From: Undibacterium sp.
Lineage (GTDB): Bacteria > Pseudomonadota > Gammaproteobacteria > Burkholderiales > Burkholderiaceae_D
NCBI GenBank assembly: GCA_030645915.1
Contig: JAUSNO010000017.1
Location: forward strand, 1 to 64,000
Length of the DNA stretch: 64,000 bases
Reading direction: 5' to 3'
Positions 43,915 through 53,768 of the stretch are shown one piece after another (position 1 is the stretch's first letter; every line of letters begins with the position of its first letter). The translations under genes were made by a program, and so were the position numbers. The notes under the pieces were generated by a model. That model did not search any database. It had not been told where the DNA came from and worked only from the letters and a program-made list of their open reading frames with translations.

Positions 43915-44817
43915 TCAGAGGCTTTTAAACCAATGAGCAATGCGACTCAACTCGTCATCGGCTTCGACCGCACGCCCAGCCAGAATCGGAAACACATGCT
44001 GCATACCCTCAACGACCGAGAGAGTGACGTTTACGCCTGCAGCGTTTGCAAGTCGCGCCAGATCAGTGGCATTGTCCAGCAGCGTTTCCTGACTACCGAC
44101 ATTCAGATACATGCGTGGAAAGCCCTTGTAATCAGCCTTCAGCGGATTAGCCAACGGATTACTCCTGGAACCGTTCTCACCAAGGAACATACCTGACATA
44201 CCTTCAAGAACTGCCTTACTAACCAATGCATCGGTCGCATGATTGCTCTCTAGAGTCTTGCCGATATGTTCCATGTCAAGCCAAGGTGAAAATGCAATGA
44301 CCGCACCGGGCAATGCAATACCATCCTCACGCAACTTGAGGGCCGTTGCTATAGCCAAGTTACCGCCTGCCGAGTCACCACTTGTAGTGATGTTCTCGGG
44401 CTTGAAACCACGGGCCAACAGTTCCCGATATACCGCTGTCGCATCCTCAATCTGAGCAGGGAATGGATGTTCTGGAGCACGACGGTAATCAATAACCAAA
44501 GCGATGACGCCTAAATGCTTGGCGAGATGAGCTGCGAGCTTGCGGTGACTTGCGGCAGAGCCAACTGCGAAGCCACCACCATGGGTGTATAGGATGATTT
44601 TTGCAGCATCCACACCAGCAGGAAAAGCCCAGATTGACTCGACACCAGCTACTACTTCGGATTTATAGGTAACGCCTTCCGGCTCCATAGTAGGCTGATG
44701 CCATTCGTCAAAAAGGCTGCGTAAATCAGCAAGGGTCATGGCCGGGTTGCCCGCCATACGATCGGACCATGATTGATACAGCGCGCGTAGGAAATTCGCT
44801 TCAGTTGATATTTTCAT
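43915..44817 (-). CDS. Alpha/beta hydrolase (HSL family), lactone-hydrolase-like role
   Basis: A 300-residue hydrolase of the hormone-sensitive-lipase group. The oxyanion motif HGGGFAVGS lies near residues 79-87. The nucleophile is in TTSGDSAGGNLA (GDSAG), an Asp follows in the region of SQETLLDNATDLA, and His in VEGMQHVFPI. Length and fold match ChnC-type caprolactone hydrolases, which open the lactone to 6-hydroxyhexanoate. It is the first gene of the catabolic operon. Its promoter region and its first ~45 codons have a degenerate copy at 54.0-54.3 kb. Confidence 0.92.
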   Translation of the reverse strand: MKISTEANFLRALYQSWSDRMAGNPAMTLADLRSLFDEWHQPTMEPEGVTYKSEVVAGVESIWAFPAGVDAAKIILYTHGGGFAVGSAASHRKLAAHLAKHLGVIALVIDYRRAPEHPFPAQIEDATAVYRELLARGFKPENITTSGDSAGGNLAIATALKLREDGIALPGAVIAFSPWLDMEHIGKTLESNHATDALVSKAVLEGMSGMFLGENGSRSNPLANPLKADYKGFPRMYLNVGSQETLLDNATDLARLANAAGVNVTLSVVEGMQHVFPILAGRAVEADDELSRIAHWFKSL

Positions 44818-44935
44818 ATTAATTGTCTCCGTTCATTATTTTGAGAATTTTAAATACCCGTGCATTTTCCCAATTTGAACCATGAAAGAATTGAACAAGC
44901 TTTACAAATTTCTTGTACGGAATTGCAGCTTGGAT
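44818..44935 (-). promoter_or_regulatory. Promoter/operator region of the ring-degradation operon
   Basis: About 115 bases directly before the hydrolase start are conserved in the copy at 54160-54280. The best conserved part contains two TTGAA half-sites on the plus strand (44875-44879 and 44891-44895), 16 bases apart as direct repeats. The same spacing is kept in the other copy. Direct repeats of this kind suit an AraC-type activator such as the one at 31.6 kb. Confidence 0.55.
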
Positions 44936-45373
44936 TGAGCAACATTTAATCCACTCAAGCTCAATAAGTGTTGATTTGCAATGAAAACTGACCCGCCAAA
45001 CACGCTAATTTGCATCAGGTGCTAACGTCATTTTATTGATTTTATGGACAGAAAAATATCGTGAGCTGAAAGCGTACGATCTGGCAAAATCTAAGACGGT
45101 CCAGAGCAATGCGGTGGTAGGTTGATCAAGCCAGGTAGTTTATTGAGGAAATCAAGCCAGCGCTTTCCATTCAAACTTGTCGCTGTTGCAGCGTCTTTCC
45201 CTATAGTAGGCAGAAAGAGATAGCAGGGTTTAAAGTACGAGAACAGTCTTGTTTAGAATGCTGAGCACAACATGTTCGTGATGTGACTGCCGTTAGGCAG
45301 CAGGAAACTCCCTCCTTTTTGCGTAAGCAAAAAGGAGAGAGCCAGGTGGATGTCGCCACCGTCAAAAACTCTC
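44936..45373. other. Intergenic region between etfA and the hydrolase operon, with relic sequence
   Basis: No intact gene is present. On the minus strand near 45115-45200 a short protein-like stretch occurs (including NGKRWLDFLNKLPGL), without start or context, perhaps from a lost gene or insertion sequence. A hairpin lies at 45312-45337. Confidence 0.4.
45312..45337 (-). terminator. Hairpin downstream of etfA
   Basis: CTCCTTTTTGC pairs with GCAAAAAGGAG around GTAA, an 11-bp stem 37 bases past the etfA stop. No long T tract follows on the minus strand, so terminator strength is uncertain. Confidence 0.5.
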
Positions 45374-46300
45374 TTACAAAGCTTTGATCATCTCTGGAAT
45401 TGCCTCGAACAGATCCGCCTCCAGGCAATAATCAGCAATGCTGAAGATCGGTGCCTCCGGATCCGTATTGATCGCTACAATTACTTTCGAATCTTTCATA
45501 CCTGCTAAGTGCTGGATAGCGCCGGAAATACCTGCTGCGATATACAACATAGGAGCGACAATTTTACCTGTCTGCCCTACCTGAAGGTCGTTTGGAGCGT
45601 AGCCCGCATCCACTGCCGCACGACTAGCACCAATGGCGGCCCCCAATTTGTCGGCTAATGGAGTAATGACGTCAGTGAACTTATCGGCACTACCTAGGGC
45701 GCGCCCGCCTGAAATTATAATTTTCGCGGCAGTTAGCTCCGGGCGATCATTCTTGGCAATCTCACTGCTGACATAAATACTCTTGCCTGATGCAGTAACT
45801 GCTGTGATATTTTCGACAGCTGCACTTCCAGCTTGACCTGCCATATCAAAACCTGTCGTGCGGACAGTAAGAACTTTCACGTTATCACTGCTCTGCACGG
45901 TAGCGATGGCGTTGCCAGCATAAATGGGGCGATCAAACGTGTCGGCTGAAACTATCTTAATAATGTCGCTGATCTGCGCCACATCAAGCTTGGCGGCGAC
46001 ACGCGGGGCAATGTTTTTGCCATTGGAGGTAGCTGCGAATAGAATGTGACTGTAGTCGCGGGCAATGGATAACACTTGAGCTGCGATATTCTCAGCCAAA
46101 TTATGCGCTAGTGACTCACTGTCAGCGTGGAGGACCTTGCTGACTCCTTCGATTTTGGTGGCAGCCGCCACCGCATCCAAAGCATGGTATCCAGCGACTA
46201 GTACATGTACATCTCCAAAAGCTGTCGCAGCTGTAACAGTATTAAGGGTCGCGCTTTTGATGCTGATGTTGTCGTGTTCAGCTATAACAAGGGCTATCAT
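45374..46300 (-). CDS. etfA: Electron transfer flavoprotein alpha subunit
   Basis: A 308-residue ETF alpha. The N-terminal domain ([15 protein letters not shown]) is followed by [11 protein letters not shown] and the FAD-binding C-terminal signature: [40 protein letters not shown], ending with a [21 protein letters not shown] block. It carries electrons from acyl-CoA dehydrogenases to ETF:quinone oxidoreductase. It is the last gene of the second catabolic operon, 52 bases after etfB. A location beside an acyl-CoA dehydrogenase operon suggests a dedicated pair rather than the household copy. Confidence 0.95.
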   Translation of the reverse strand: MIALVIAEHDNISIKSATLNTVTAATAFGDVHVLVAGYHALDAVAAATKIEGVSKVLHADSESLAHNLAENIAAQVLSIARDYSHILFAATSNGKNIAPRVAAKLDVAQISDIIKIVSADTFDRPIYAGNAIATVQSSDNVKVLTVRTTGFDMAGQAGSAAVENITAVTASGKSIYVSSEIAKNDRPELTAAKIIISGGRALGSADKFTDVITPLADKLGAAIGASRAAVDAGYAPNDLQVGQTGKIVAPMLYIAAGISGAIQHLAGMKDSKVIVAINTDPEAPIFSIADYCLEADLFEAIPEMIKAL

Positions 46301-46352
46301 ATTTTCGGTGTTCCTATATTAAGTACGTGTTTTCTTGCAACCCGGGCGTTTT

Positions 46353-47102
46353 TTACAAAACCTTAGCCTCATTCTTAAGTTTCTCGATAAGAGTAGCCAC
46401 GTCTGGTACTTTGATGCCAGCGCTACGCTTGGCAGGCTCAGTAACTTTGAGAGTTTTGATACGCGGATGAACATCTACTCCGAGGTCAACCGGTTTTATT
46501 ATCTGCAACGGTTTTTTCTTAGCCTTCATGATGTTAGGCAAGGTGACATAACGCGGCTCATTTAGTCGCAGATCACTGGTAATCACTGCGGGCAGGTTCA
46601 ATGTCAGTGTTTCCAGGCCACCATCTACCTCACGGGTAACATTAACTTTTCCATCGTAAACTTCAATCTTGCTGGCGAATGTTGCCTGCGGTAGTTCCGC
46701 CAGAGCGGCGAGCATTTGACCGGTTTGATTTGCATCATCATCTATAGCTTGTTTGCCGAGAATGATGAGACTTGGTTGTTCTTTATCGAACAAAGCTTTA
46801 AGCAGTTTGGCGACTGCCAGCGGCTGCAGTTCGACATCAGTTTCGACCAAAATGCCGCGATCCGCGCCGATGGCCATCGCAGTGCGCAAAGTTTCTTGAC
46901 ATTGAACGACGCCACACGATATCGCCACAACCTCAGTGGCAATCCCTTTCTCTTTCAAGCGGACTGCTTCTTCGATGGCAATCTCGTCAAACGGATTCAT
47001 ACTCATCTTCACGTTTGCCAAGTCAACTCCGCTACCATCTGTCTTGACGCGAACCTTAACGTTATAGTCCACTACGCGTTTTACGGGGACGAGGATCTTC
47101 AT
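46353..47102 (-). CDS. etfB: Electron transfer flavoprotein beta subunit
   Basis: A 249-residue ETF beta. It starts [20 protein letters not shown] and includes [61 protein letters not shown] (the AMP-binding region) and [12 protein letters not shown]. All are typical of the family. It pairs with EtfA (52 bases downstream) to form the soluble heterodimer. A 435-base gap separates it from the DUF1329 gene, so the etf genes may have their own promoter. Confidence 0.95.
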   Translation of the reverse strand: MKILVPVKRVVDYNVKVRVKTDGSGVDLANVKMSMNPFDEIAIEEAVRLKEKGIATEVVAISCGVVQCQETLRTAMAIGADRGILVETDVELQPLAVAKLLKALFDKEQPSLIILGKQAIDDDANQTGQMLAALAELPQATFASKIEVYDGKVNVTREVDGGLETLTLNLPAVITSDLRLNEPRYVTLPNIMKAKKKPLQIIKPVDLGVDVHPRIKTLKVTEPAKRSAGIKVPDVATLIEKLKNEAKVL

Positions 47103-47537
47103 AGAAAACTCCTACTTGAGTAAATAAATGTGAATAACGGTTATCGAAATGAAAGTGGTTGCCATCAACCTGGTTCAGGTCGATGAAGACTTCTTTCAAA
47201 AGATTATTTTTTTAATTAAGCCAGAGAGAAAATTTCTCGATCTGACGATAATAAAAGCAGGAAGGGGCATCAAAACAACAACAGAATTAAGCGCCTGATG
47301 ATCGTCTTTGATGAGCATGACAATTGACATCTGAAAGCTGGCAGCAAATAAATTCCACTAGCAGGCTGTTCTGGCGCGATAGGTTCAACAGCTTCCCCAT
47401 TACTGGTTTTCAATTGATTGATGTCCATATTAAATAAGTATTACCCTTCGGAATTTATTTTCTGAAAGGATAGAGCGATATTTGTTTTTATATCTCTATA
47501 TCAACAGGGGCCATAACAAATATCGCATCTAATAACT
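47103..47537. other. Intergenic region upstream of etfB
   Basis: I see no confident gene in these 435 bases. A plus-strand 49-codon frame starting near 47149 (MKVVAINLVQVDEDFF) has no ribosome site and no family. The region may hold the etfBA promoter. Confidence 0.4.
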
Positions 47538-48788
47538 TTATCGGATCCGCTCAAGCATCTCCGGACCAAAACCCTTCATATCGAAGTTTTTCTCACCGAT
47601 CTTCAAGCTGCGGGCAACGAAGACAGAAGCGCGCTTTTCCTTAAAGTCGATGTGAGTCCCTTGGACCGGAGGATAATACGTCACACCATCTTCACCCTTT
47701 TGCTGCCTGAAGTCGAACTGTACGTGTCTCCATATTTCGCCTTTTTTATCGTACATTTCGCCCATGTAAACCACTGGAACCTTGGTATCAACATAGACAA
47801 TTTTTTTGCTATATGGATGCTCCGCCGGAGGGGTGCCTTCTATCACATAAACTTCACGGGGCTGATACTCGAGAAGTGGATTCCAGTATGGTGCTACGCC
47901 GGTATTGATGGAGGTCCATTCGGCTGGCGTGCCTTTCTTACTAGCATCTACCTTTGGATTCGTATTCGTTGATACAAGAATCCAGCGCTTACCTATTAAT
48001 TTTGTCTGTTTGTACAATGAAGGACGAGCATTCCAAACGTAAATCTCATCATTCAGCATACCTAACCCACCAACTGGGTCCATCCAGGCGCTGCCGGATA
48101 GACGCCGGATACGGCGAGCACTCTTGATATACGCCCATTGGTCTTCAAAACGCGACTGATCGTAGCGTACTGTAAAAGTCCCGGTACCCTTGATATCCTC
48201 GGGGGCTACAGCCGCGTAGAGGGTTTCCGTAAGTACGGATCCATCGCCGAGTACAGGTTCACCGCCATCCAGACGATTTTTCTTCCACAAACGGACAAAA
48301 GCGTAGTCTTGAACTTGATCAACGCCTTTATTGCCATCAATTAATACCCATGCAACACGATAATTAATTTGATTACCTTGAGGTGCTGCATAGTAAAAGT
48401 TCCACATGACCTTATCACCGGCATTCGGATCCTTGTCCGAAATATCCGGGAACGGCAAACCGGCAACATAACCCGTCACCTCACGTGTCGCCGTATCAAA
48501 TTTTACGCGATCAGAATACTTCTTCGTGGCGACATCCACCGAAGGATCCAATGCAAGTGGGCGCGAATTAGTGAGCTTCATTTTGAGGCCCCAGTTGCGG
48601 ATTTGCATCTCGATTTTATCGGTAAGCAATGCCGCAACTGAATGCCCTTCAAAAGTATCCGCCTTCACTTTGTCTATATTTTCTTTACTAATTACTGTTC
48701 CAGCCGGTAACTCTCCTGCAATACCGATAGAACTGAACAATGTTACAAGCAAGCCCGCAACTGCGGTGAGATGAGTATTTGGTTTCAT
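47538..48788 (-). CDS. DUF1329 periplasmic/outer-membrane-associated protein
   Basis: A 416-residue exported protein. Residues 1-24 are a signal peptide (TAVAGLLVTLFSSIGIAGELPAG). The mature part is a DUF1329 protein (LolB/LolA-like fold): ISKENIDKVKADTFEGHSVAALLTDKIE near the start, then MWNFYYAAPQGNQINYRVAWVLID, and ARRIRRLSGSAWMDPVGGLG later. DUF1329 genes lie next to DUF1302 and RND genes in many clusters for degradation of hydrophobic compounds such as steroids and terpenoids. A role in shuttling lipid-like substrate across the periplasm is suspected. It starts 16 bases after the DUF1302 stop. Confidence 0.9.
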   Translation of the reverse strand: MKPNTHLTAVAGLLVTLFSSIGIAGELPAGTVISKENIDKVKADTFEGHSVAALLTDKIEMQIRNWGLKMKLTNSRPLALDPSVDVATKKYSDRVKFDTATREVTGYVAGLPFPDISDKDPNAGDKVMWNFYYAAPQGNQINYRVAWVLIDGNKGVDQVQDYAFVRLWKKNRLDGGEPVLGDGSVLTETLYAAVAPEDIKGTGTFTVRYDQSRFEDQWAYIKSARRIRRLSGSAWMDPVGGLGMLNDEIYVWNARPSLYKQTKLIGKRWILVSTNTNPKVDASKKGTPAEWTSINTGVAPYWNPLLEYQPREVYVIEGTPPAEHPYSKKIVYVDTKVPVVYMGEMYDKKGEIWRHVQFDFRQQKGEDGVTYYPPVQGTHIDFKEKRASVFVARSLKIGEKNFDMKGFGPEMLERIR

Positions 48789-48803
48789 ATCATTTTCCTT
48801 AAA

Positions 48804-50348
48804 TCAAAATTGGTAGGTGGCTCTGATCAAGAGCTGATCATGGTTAGATAAAAAGTCAGACAATGGATAAGACTGTTCTGCCTTGGCACCTTTGCCAAGC
48901 GGTTGGTGCTTTGTATAGAAAAGATCTGCTTCAGCACTAATGCGCCAATTATTTCCGTACTGATAGGAGATGCTTGGAATGATGAAAGCATCCCCGGTAC
49001 TTAGATTTCTTCCGACGGCTATTTGTGGATTCAACTTACTGTTCATGTAATTAAGAACAATAAAAGCCGTCAACACGGTATCGTGCTCTTTCAACTTTGC
49101 TGGATACCCACCAAACGCCACCGCATTTTCATAGGATTTGAAATTCTTAATCCAACTGTCAAATAATTGAACCGAAGCAAAAGATGCTTGATTAGTTCCG
49201 AGCCAGTCCATTAACCTCAATTGCTTATCTGCACGTAAGGTGGTCTTCACGACATCCTTCTTGACTACTGCGCCCCAACCTGGAAGTGGGATCGCATTCG
49301 GATCACTGTTGTAGAGATTGCCCTGCTGAAATGCAATTTCAGCGTTCAAAACAGCGTCAATCGCCGAAATTTCACCACTTACGCTGGCAGAAGCCACTGA
49401 GATTTTTGGAAAGATGAAATTGCCAAGTACCCCTGTCGGTGTTTTGTAATAGGGCGTTGTCACCGGATTTATCACCGGGTCACCCTGGAATGTCGTCACA
49501 TATGAAAACGAATAGTTCAATTTATCCGTTGATCCAACCCAGCGAAAACCGCCAGTGACATCCTTATAGTTTCCTTTTGGATGTTCATAATCGTATGGCA
49601 ATATCGTCAGGAAATCATTGCCTCTATAGGGTTGAGGCATCCATCGCCCGCCATATAAATCATAGGTATTTCCAATATCTTTTTTACGATCCAAGCCGGG
49701 ACGAACGAGGATCTGGAGATTGCCGTTCGCCTCTGGTACGTCAATCTTGGCATTTACAAGAATGAGCGGCTTTCGCAATTCATCGCCTTCCCCTTCAAGA
49801 AATTGTCTCCAACGATAATCAAATCCATGAATCACGTCTGATGGATGAAAGAAGTCGGTTTCACCCCAGACAATTTGCTGCTTGCCGAGTCTTAATTTGA
49901 CTCTATCGCCCAAATTGGCATCCACATAAAACTCTCTTAAGTCGGCGTTACGAAGCTCCTTCATCAGATCAGCCCCCGGTCCGCCCGGGGTATTGGTCTG
50001 GTTTAATTTCTGAAGATCTCGCTGATAGCGGGTGTTACCTTCAACATCAGCTCGTACAATACCGGACCAGGTAAGGTCACCGGTCTTGGCAGAGGCGTTC
50101 AGCGAGGCTGAGCCACGCAGCATAGACAACTTACGCTTATCATCGCCAGGCACATCGGGAGCATCGGCAAGATTCCAAGAAGCCCAACCTCTCAGGTATC
50201 CGCCAACTTTAATGTTGCTGTTTGCATCGCCTTCGCTTTCCGCATCAGTCGCCTGTGCAACGACAGATGTACAGGTAATCGATAAGGGCACGATGGCCAA
50301 GGTAAGGAATTTCAATACCTCTCTGTTACTGCGCTTTTTCTTGATCAT
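48804..50348 (-). CDS. DUF1302 outer-membrane beta-barrel protein
   Basis: A 514-residue protein with a signal peptide (residues ~1-33, ending VVAQA). It has a beta-barrel style mature region of alternating aromatic strands and a C-terminal Phe (LLIRATYQF), the usual outer-membrane sorting signal. KVGGYLRGWASWNLADAPD, LRLGKQQIVWGETDFF and GFDYRWRQFLEGEGDE are DUF1302 features. It probably forms a channel or receptor for hydrophobic substrates. The gene is between the RND transporter (77 bases) and DUF1329, the arrangement seen in many catabolic clusters. Confidence 0.9.
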   Translation of the reverse strand: MIKKKRSNREVLKFLTLAIVPLSITCTSVVAQATDAESEGDANSNIKVGGYLRGWASWNLADAPDVPGDDKRKLSMLRGSASLNASAKTGDLTWSGIVRADVEGNTRYQRDLQKLNQTNTPGGPGADLMKELRNADLREFYVDANLGDRVKLRLGKQQIVWGETDFFHPSDVIHGFDYRWRQFLEGEGDELRKPLILVNAKIDVPEANGNLQILVRPGLDRKKDIGNTYDLYGGRWMPQPYRGNDFLTILPYDYEHPKGNYKDVTGGFRWVGSTDKLNYSFSYVTTFQGDPVINPVTTPYYKTPTGVLGNFIFPKISVASASVSGEISAIDAVLNAEIAFQQGNLYNSDPNAIPLPGWGAVVKKDVVKTTLRADKQLRLMDWLGTNQASFASVQLFDSWIKNFKSYENAVAFGGYPAKLKEHDTVLTAFIVLNYMNSKLNPQIAVGRNLSTGDAFIIPSISYQYGNNWRISAEADLFYTKHQPLGKGAKAEQSYPLSDFLSNHDQLLIRATYQF

Positions 50349-50424
50349 TTATTTCTCCTAGTAATTTTTATTAAATTCCCAACTGATATTCAACTGCCAC
50401 CTACAAAATTATTTCCTCTCTTTT

Positions 50425-52770
50425 TTATGCCTCAGGTTTTGTTCCAATAATAAAATCGGGCTTGAAGACGTAAACCATGGCCGGCATCAGGAGCAGCGCA
50501 CTGATCGCGGAAATTCCTAGCCAGATCGCCATTAATATCCCCATATCTGCCTGAAAACGTAGCGAGGAGCCGAACCACAAAACCACGCAAGCAGTCAGAG
50601 TAGCGGCAGTGATTAGGACACCTTTTCCAGCCGACAATAGAGATTGAGTTATCGCTCGTTTCAAATCACTGTGGTGATGTAATTCCTCTTTAATGCCATC
50701 CACGACGTAGAAGGCATAGTCGACCCCCAAGCCAATGCCTAGAGCAGCGACTGGCAAGGTGCTGAGATTCATTCCTATCCCGTTCCATGCCATGTAAGCG
50801 AAGGTCACGGTGTTTGAAAGAATGACCGGAACCATAAAAAAGATACCAGCTGTGGTGGAGCGATATGCGACAGCGCAGCACAGCACCAAAACAAGCAGTG
50901 CAAGCGCAATACTCTCTATCTGCCCAGCTAGAATGACTTCATTCACGGCTGCCACCACCCCAATCAAACCACCTGCCAGCAAATAGGTACCTTGTTCCAG
51001 AGGATTATTGGCGACGAATTCTTTCAAGCGAGAGATTGCGGTTCGTACACTTTCGCCCTGATGATCTTTGAAATAGAAATTCACCGGCGCATTTTGGTAT
51101 GCGTTGTCAGAGAAACGCTCCATGTCACCCGGTTCGGTTCCGGATTTGAACATATAGATGAGTTCGCCATTTTCAGACTTATTAAGCCCAAACTCTTCGT
51201 AGCGTGGATTATTCTCGCGTAACAGCTTACGGACAGGAGGGATAACGTCTGCAATAGAAAGTGATCCGCCGATCTCTGGCTGATTTGCCATAAATTTTTG
51301 CATAGACTTCATGTTTTCTAAAACGGCAGGCTCTTTAACGGCATCAGGAGCTTTCCCGCTAAAGACCACATACATACGGTCTGAGCCCTGAAATTGCTTG
51401 TTAATTTCAGCTGAGTCAGTGTTATATGCGGAGTCCTGCCATAAAATCGGTGAACCTGAATCAGCATCACCCACTTTAAGTTTGAATGCCTCAAAACATG
51501 ACACAATAAAAAGTACCGCAGCTATCGAAAGAACGGTATAGCGCCAGCGTGAAATTGCAACCGAAATGCAGAAATTGAGTATCGTGTTTAATACCGGACT
51601 GACATCAATGCTGTGTGCAAATTTTTGTTTACTTGGTAGCCATGAGAGCAGCACTGGAGTCATGATGCAGGCACTAACAGCGATTGTCGAAACCCAAATC
51701 GTTCCAATCACTGAGACCTTTTGCATTAATGGTATTGGCGTAAGTATGACGACTATCATGCATCCTGCATCAGCAACCACACCCAGCATTCCTGGCTTAA
51801 ATAACTGCAACATTGCCGCTTTTGCCGCCGCCACAGAGTCGCTTGCTCCGTTAAGCAATTCATCATCAAAACGTGATACGAGCTGGACCGAATGCGAAAT
51901 TGCACGTGCAGTAATCAAGAACGCAATCACTATCACAAGGGGATCAAGGTTATAGCCAATAAGACTAGCACTACCCAAGGCCCAAATAGCACTCGATGTT
52001 CCTGCCAAAAGAGGAAGCAGGGTTCCCCTCCAGGTTCTTGCAACGACAAAGAGAAGCGACACCAGACACGCTACTGTCAAAACAAAAATCTCCAATGTCT
52101 CAGGTAGATATTTATTCACCCAGCCGTACAATATAGGTTCACCGACTACATTGACTGAAATTCCCTTCCCCTTGGCTGCATCGGCAATTGCCATAACCTG
52201 AGGAAATATTTTTTTGTAATCTACCGATCCCTCATAGAAATCTACGGTAATTAAAGCAGCTTTCAAATCCTTAGAAACATACGCCCCATAAATTAATGCG
52301 TTGTTCAATACAGAGGTTTTAAGCGCATCCAGAGCCTCTTTTGATTTTGGTACGTCGGGCCACATGACCGGCTTCGTTTCTATGCTATCCGTAGACGCTT
52401 TAACTTCACGGAGTTTTTTTGATGCAAGAGAAATAATCTGAAATGGATTGACACCCTCTACCTGCTCAAGACTGGTAGTTACTTTTTTTATTTCGCCTAG
52501 GACTTCCGGCGTAAAGATATCCCCTTTGTCTACACTGAGCATAATACTCACGACATTTGAGCCACCAAATCCCTGTTGAAATTTTTCATGTACTTGGACG
52601 TAGGGATGATTGGTTGGCAGCAGGTCTTCAAATGCCGTTTTCACATTGACGCGAAAAGCTGATATCGCCATCAAAACAGTAAGCAGAAAAAATATGCCGG
52701 AGACTGCAAGGCGGCGTCGAATACAAAACTCAACGAAACGTTCAAGTTTATTAAAGGTAGAATTTTTCAT
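50425..52770 (-). CDS. RND/MMPL-family transporter
   Basis: A 781-residue membrane protein with the two-fold RND/MMPL plan. One N-terminal helix (FCIRRRLAVSGIFFLLTVLMAISAF) is followed by a periplasmic loop, then five helices, then repeats of the same. Helix 4 segments carry the conserved charged and Gly residues (LPVAALGIGLGVDYAFYVVDGI). A second periplasmic loop precedes the last helices. It has no obvious membrane-fusion partner. Members beside DUF1302/DUF1329 genes are thought to move hydrophobic compounds or lipids across the periplasm. It is the second gene of the operon, 32 bases after the YCF48-like gene. Confidence 0.92.
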   Translation of the reverse strand: MKNSTFNKLERFVEFCIRRRLAVSGIFFLLTVLMAISAFRVNVKTAFEDLLPTNHPYVQVHEKFQQGFGGSNVVSIMLSVDKGDIFTPEVLGEIKKVTTSLEQVEGVNPFQIISLASKKLREVKASTDSIETKPVMWPDVPKSKEALDALKTSVLNNALIYGAYVSKDLKAALITVDFYEGSVDYKKIFPQVMAIADAAKGKGISVNVVGEPILYGWVNKYLPETLEIFVLTVACLVSLLFVVARTWRGTLLPLLAGTSSAIWALGSASLIGYNLDPLVIVIAFLITARAISHSVQLVSRFDDELLNGASDSVAAAKAAMLQLFKPGMLGVVADAGCMIVVILTPIPLMQKVSVIGTIWVSTIAVSACIMTPVLLSWLPSKQKFAHSIDVSPVLNTILNFCISVAISRWRYTVLSIAAVLFIVSCFEAFKLKVGDADSGSPILWQDSAYNTDSAEINKQFQGSDRMYVVFSGKAPDAVKEPAVLENMKSMQKFMANQPEIGGSLSIADVIPPVRKLLRENNPRYEEFGLNKSENGELIYMFKSGTEPGDMERFSDNAYQNAPVNFYFKDHQGESVRTAISRLKEFVANNPLEQGTYLLAGGLIGVVAAVNEVILAGQIESIALALLVLVLCCAVAYRSTTAGIFFMVPVILSNTVTFAYMAWNGIGMNLSTLPVAALGIGLGVDYAFYVVDGIKEELHHHSDLKRAITQSLLSAGKGVLITAATLTACVVLWFGSSLRFQADMGILMAIWLGISAISALLLMPAMVYVFKPDFIIGTKPEA

Positions 52771-52802
52771 TTGTTATACGATCAGTTTTTGATGTTGGCT
52801 AT

Positions 52803-53768
52803 TCACAAGGCAGTTTGATTTATTGCTGCGAACCTCGCACCGGCAATAAAATAACGTCCGGGAATATTGATAATGCTTACATACCAAGCACGATCATTTG
52901 GATCAATACGGACTGCCTTCCATGTCGAATCATCATTCGCGCCGATGACAACAACACCTTTATCTCCTACAGCCACCCAGCTACTGCCATTCCAGGTCAA
53001 GCCAAATAAATGTTCCGAAGTAGCCGATTTGGCTTGTGCCCAAGTTAGCCCGCTATCCTGAGAAACCAATATTTCTCCACCCAAGCCTACTGCGACGCCG
53101 TTGCCCGGAGTTCTGAATACAACGCTCATCAGACTCGATTTAATTGGACTTTTTACCTCGCGCCAACTCATTCCGTTGTCAGAGGAAACCTTGATACGCC
53201 CGAATTCACCTACCAGCCAACCGTGACCATCCTTGAAATAAATATCATTCCAGGCAATATCTTCAACCTCTCCGACCACTGTCCATGTGAGCGCATAATC
53301 AGCTGAGTGAAGTATCAGTCCCCCTTCACCGACAGCCCATGCATGCCCATTAGGAAGCACCCTCACGCGCATTAACTTGGTGGCCATTTGCCGGCTTGGT
53401 ACATCCACCTTTTTCCACGTAGACCCACCATCGACTGTTCTTAGAATTGCGGGGCCATTTCCTACAACGACAGCGCGCTTGTCATCCCAGGAGCCAACAT
53501 CCTGAAGTCCTGTCGATACACCCGATACCTGCCTTTCCCACGTAGCAGAACCGTCATTGCTTCTTAATATTTTTCCATCGCTTCCTACCAGCCACACAGC
53601 TTTACCATCAGGCGAAGTGACTCCGTAAAATCGATCACTTCGCTCAAAAAGTTGTTTCTGCAATTGCGCGGAATGGAGCGCTGGCTTAATGTAAATGCCG
53701 GCGTAGAGCAAACCGGCAATGATCAACAAGGGAGCGCCTGAGGCCACTAGCTTCAATATTTTTTTCAT
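52803..53768 (-). CDS. YCF48/BNR-repeat exported beta-propeller protein
   Basis: A 321-residue protein with an N-terminal hydrophobic helix (residues ~9-27, ASGAPLLIIAGLLYAGIYI) acting as signal or anchor. Repeated YCF48/BNR units follow: SNDGSATWERQVSG, TVDGGSTWKKVDVPS, SADYALTWTVVGE, SSDNGMSWREVKSP and SQDSGLTWAQAKSA. The spacing implies a propeller of about six or seven blades. YCF48-like proteins often accompany RND genes of this class, possibly helping assembly. It is the first gene of the operon that runs on to the etf genes. Confidence 0.9.
   Translation of the reverse strand: MKKILKLVASGAPLLIIAGLLYAGIYIKPALHSAQLQKQLFERSDRFYGVTSPDGKAVWLVGSDGKILRSNDGSATWERQVSGVSTGLQDVGSWDDKRAVVVGNGPAILRTVDGGSTWKKVDVPSRQMATKLMRVRVLPNGHAWAVGEGGLILHSADYALTWTVVGEVEDIAWNDIYFKDGHGWLVGEFGRIKVSSDNGMSWREVKSPIKSSLMSVVFRTPGNGVAVGLGGEILVSQDSGLTWAQAKSATSEHLFGLTWNGSSWVAVGDKGVVVIGANDDSTWKAVRIDPNDRAWYVSIINIPGRYFIAGARFAAINQTAL

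Noticed and set aside
44960-45010. Possible insertion-sequence end near the hydrolase promoter
   Set aside because: The stretch around GGGTCAGTTTTC on the minus strand looks IS-end-like, but no terminal repeat pair or transposase could be linked to it.
47150-47200. Riboswitch-like look of the region before etfB
   Set aside because: Small stems can be drawn (around CAACCTGGTTCAGGT), but no conserved riboswitch core could be recognised.
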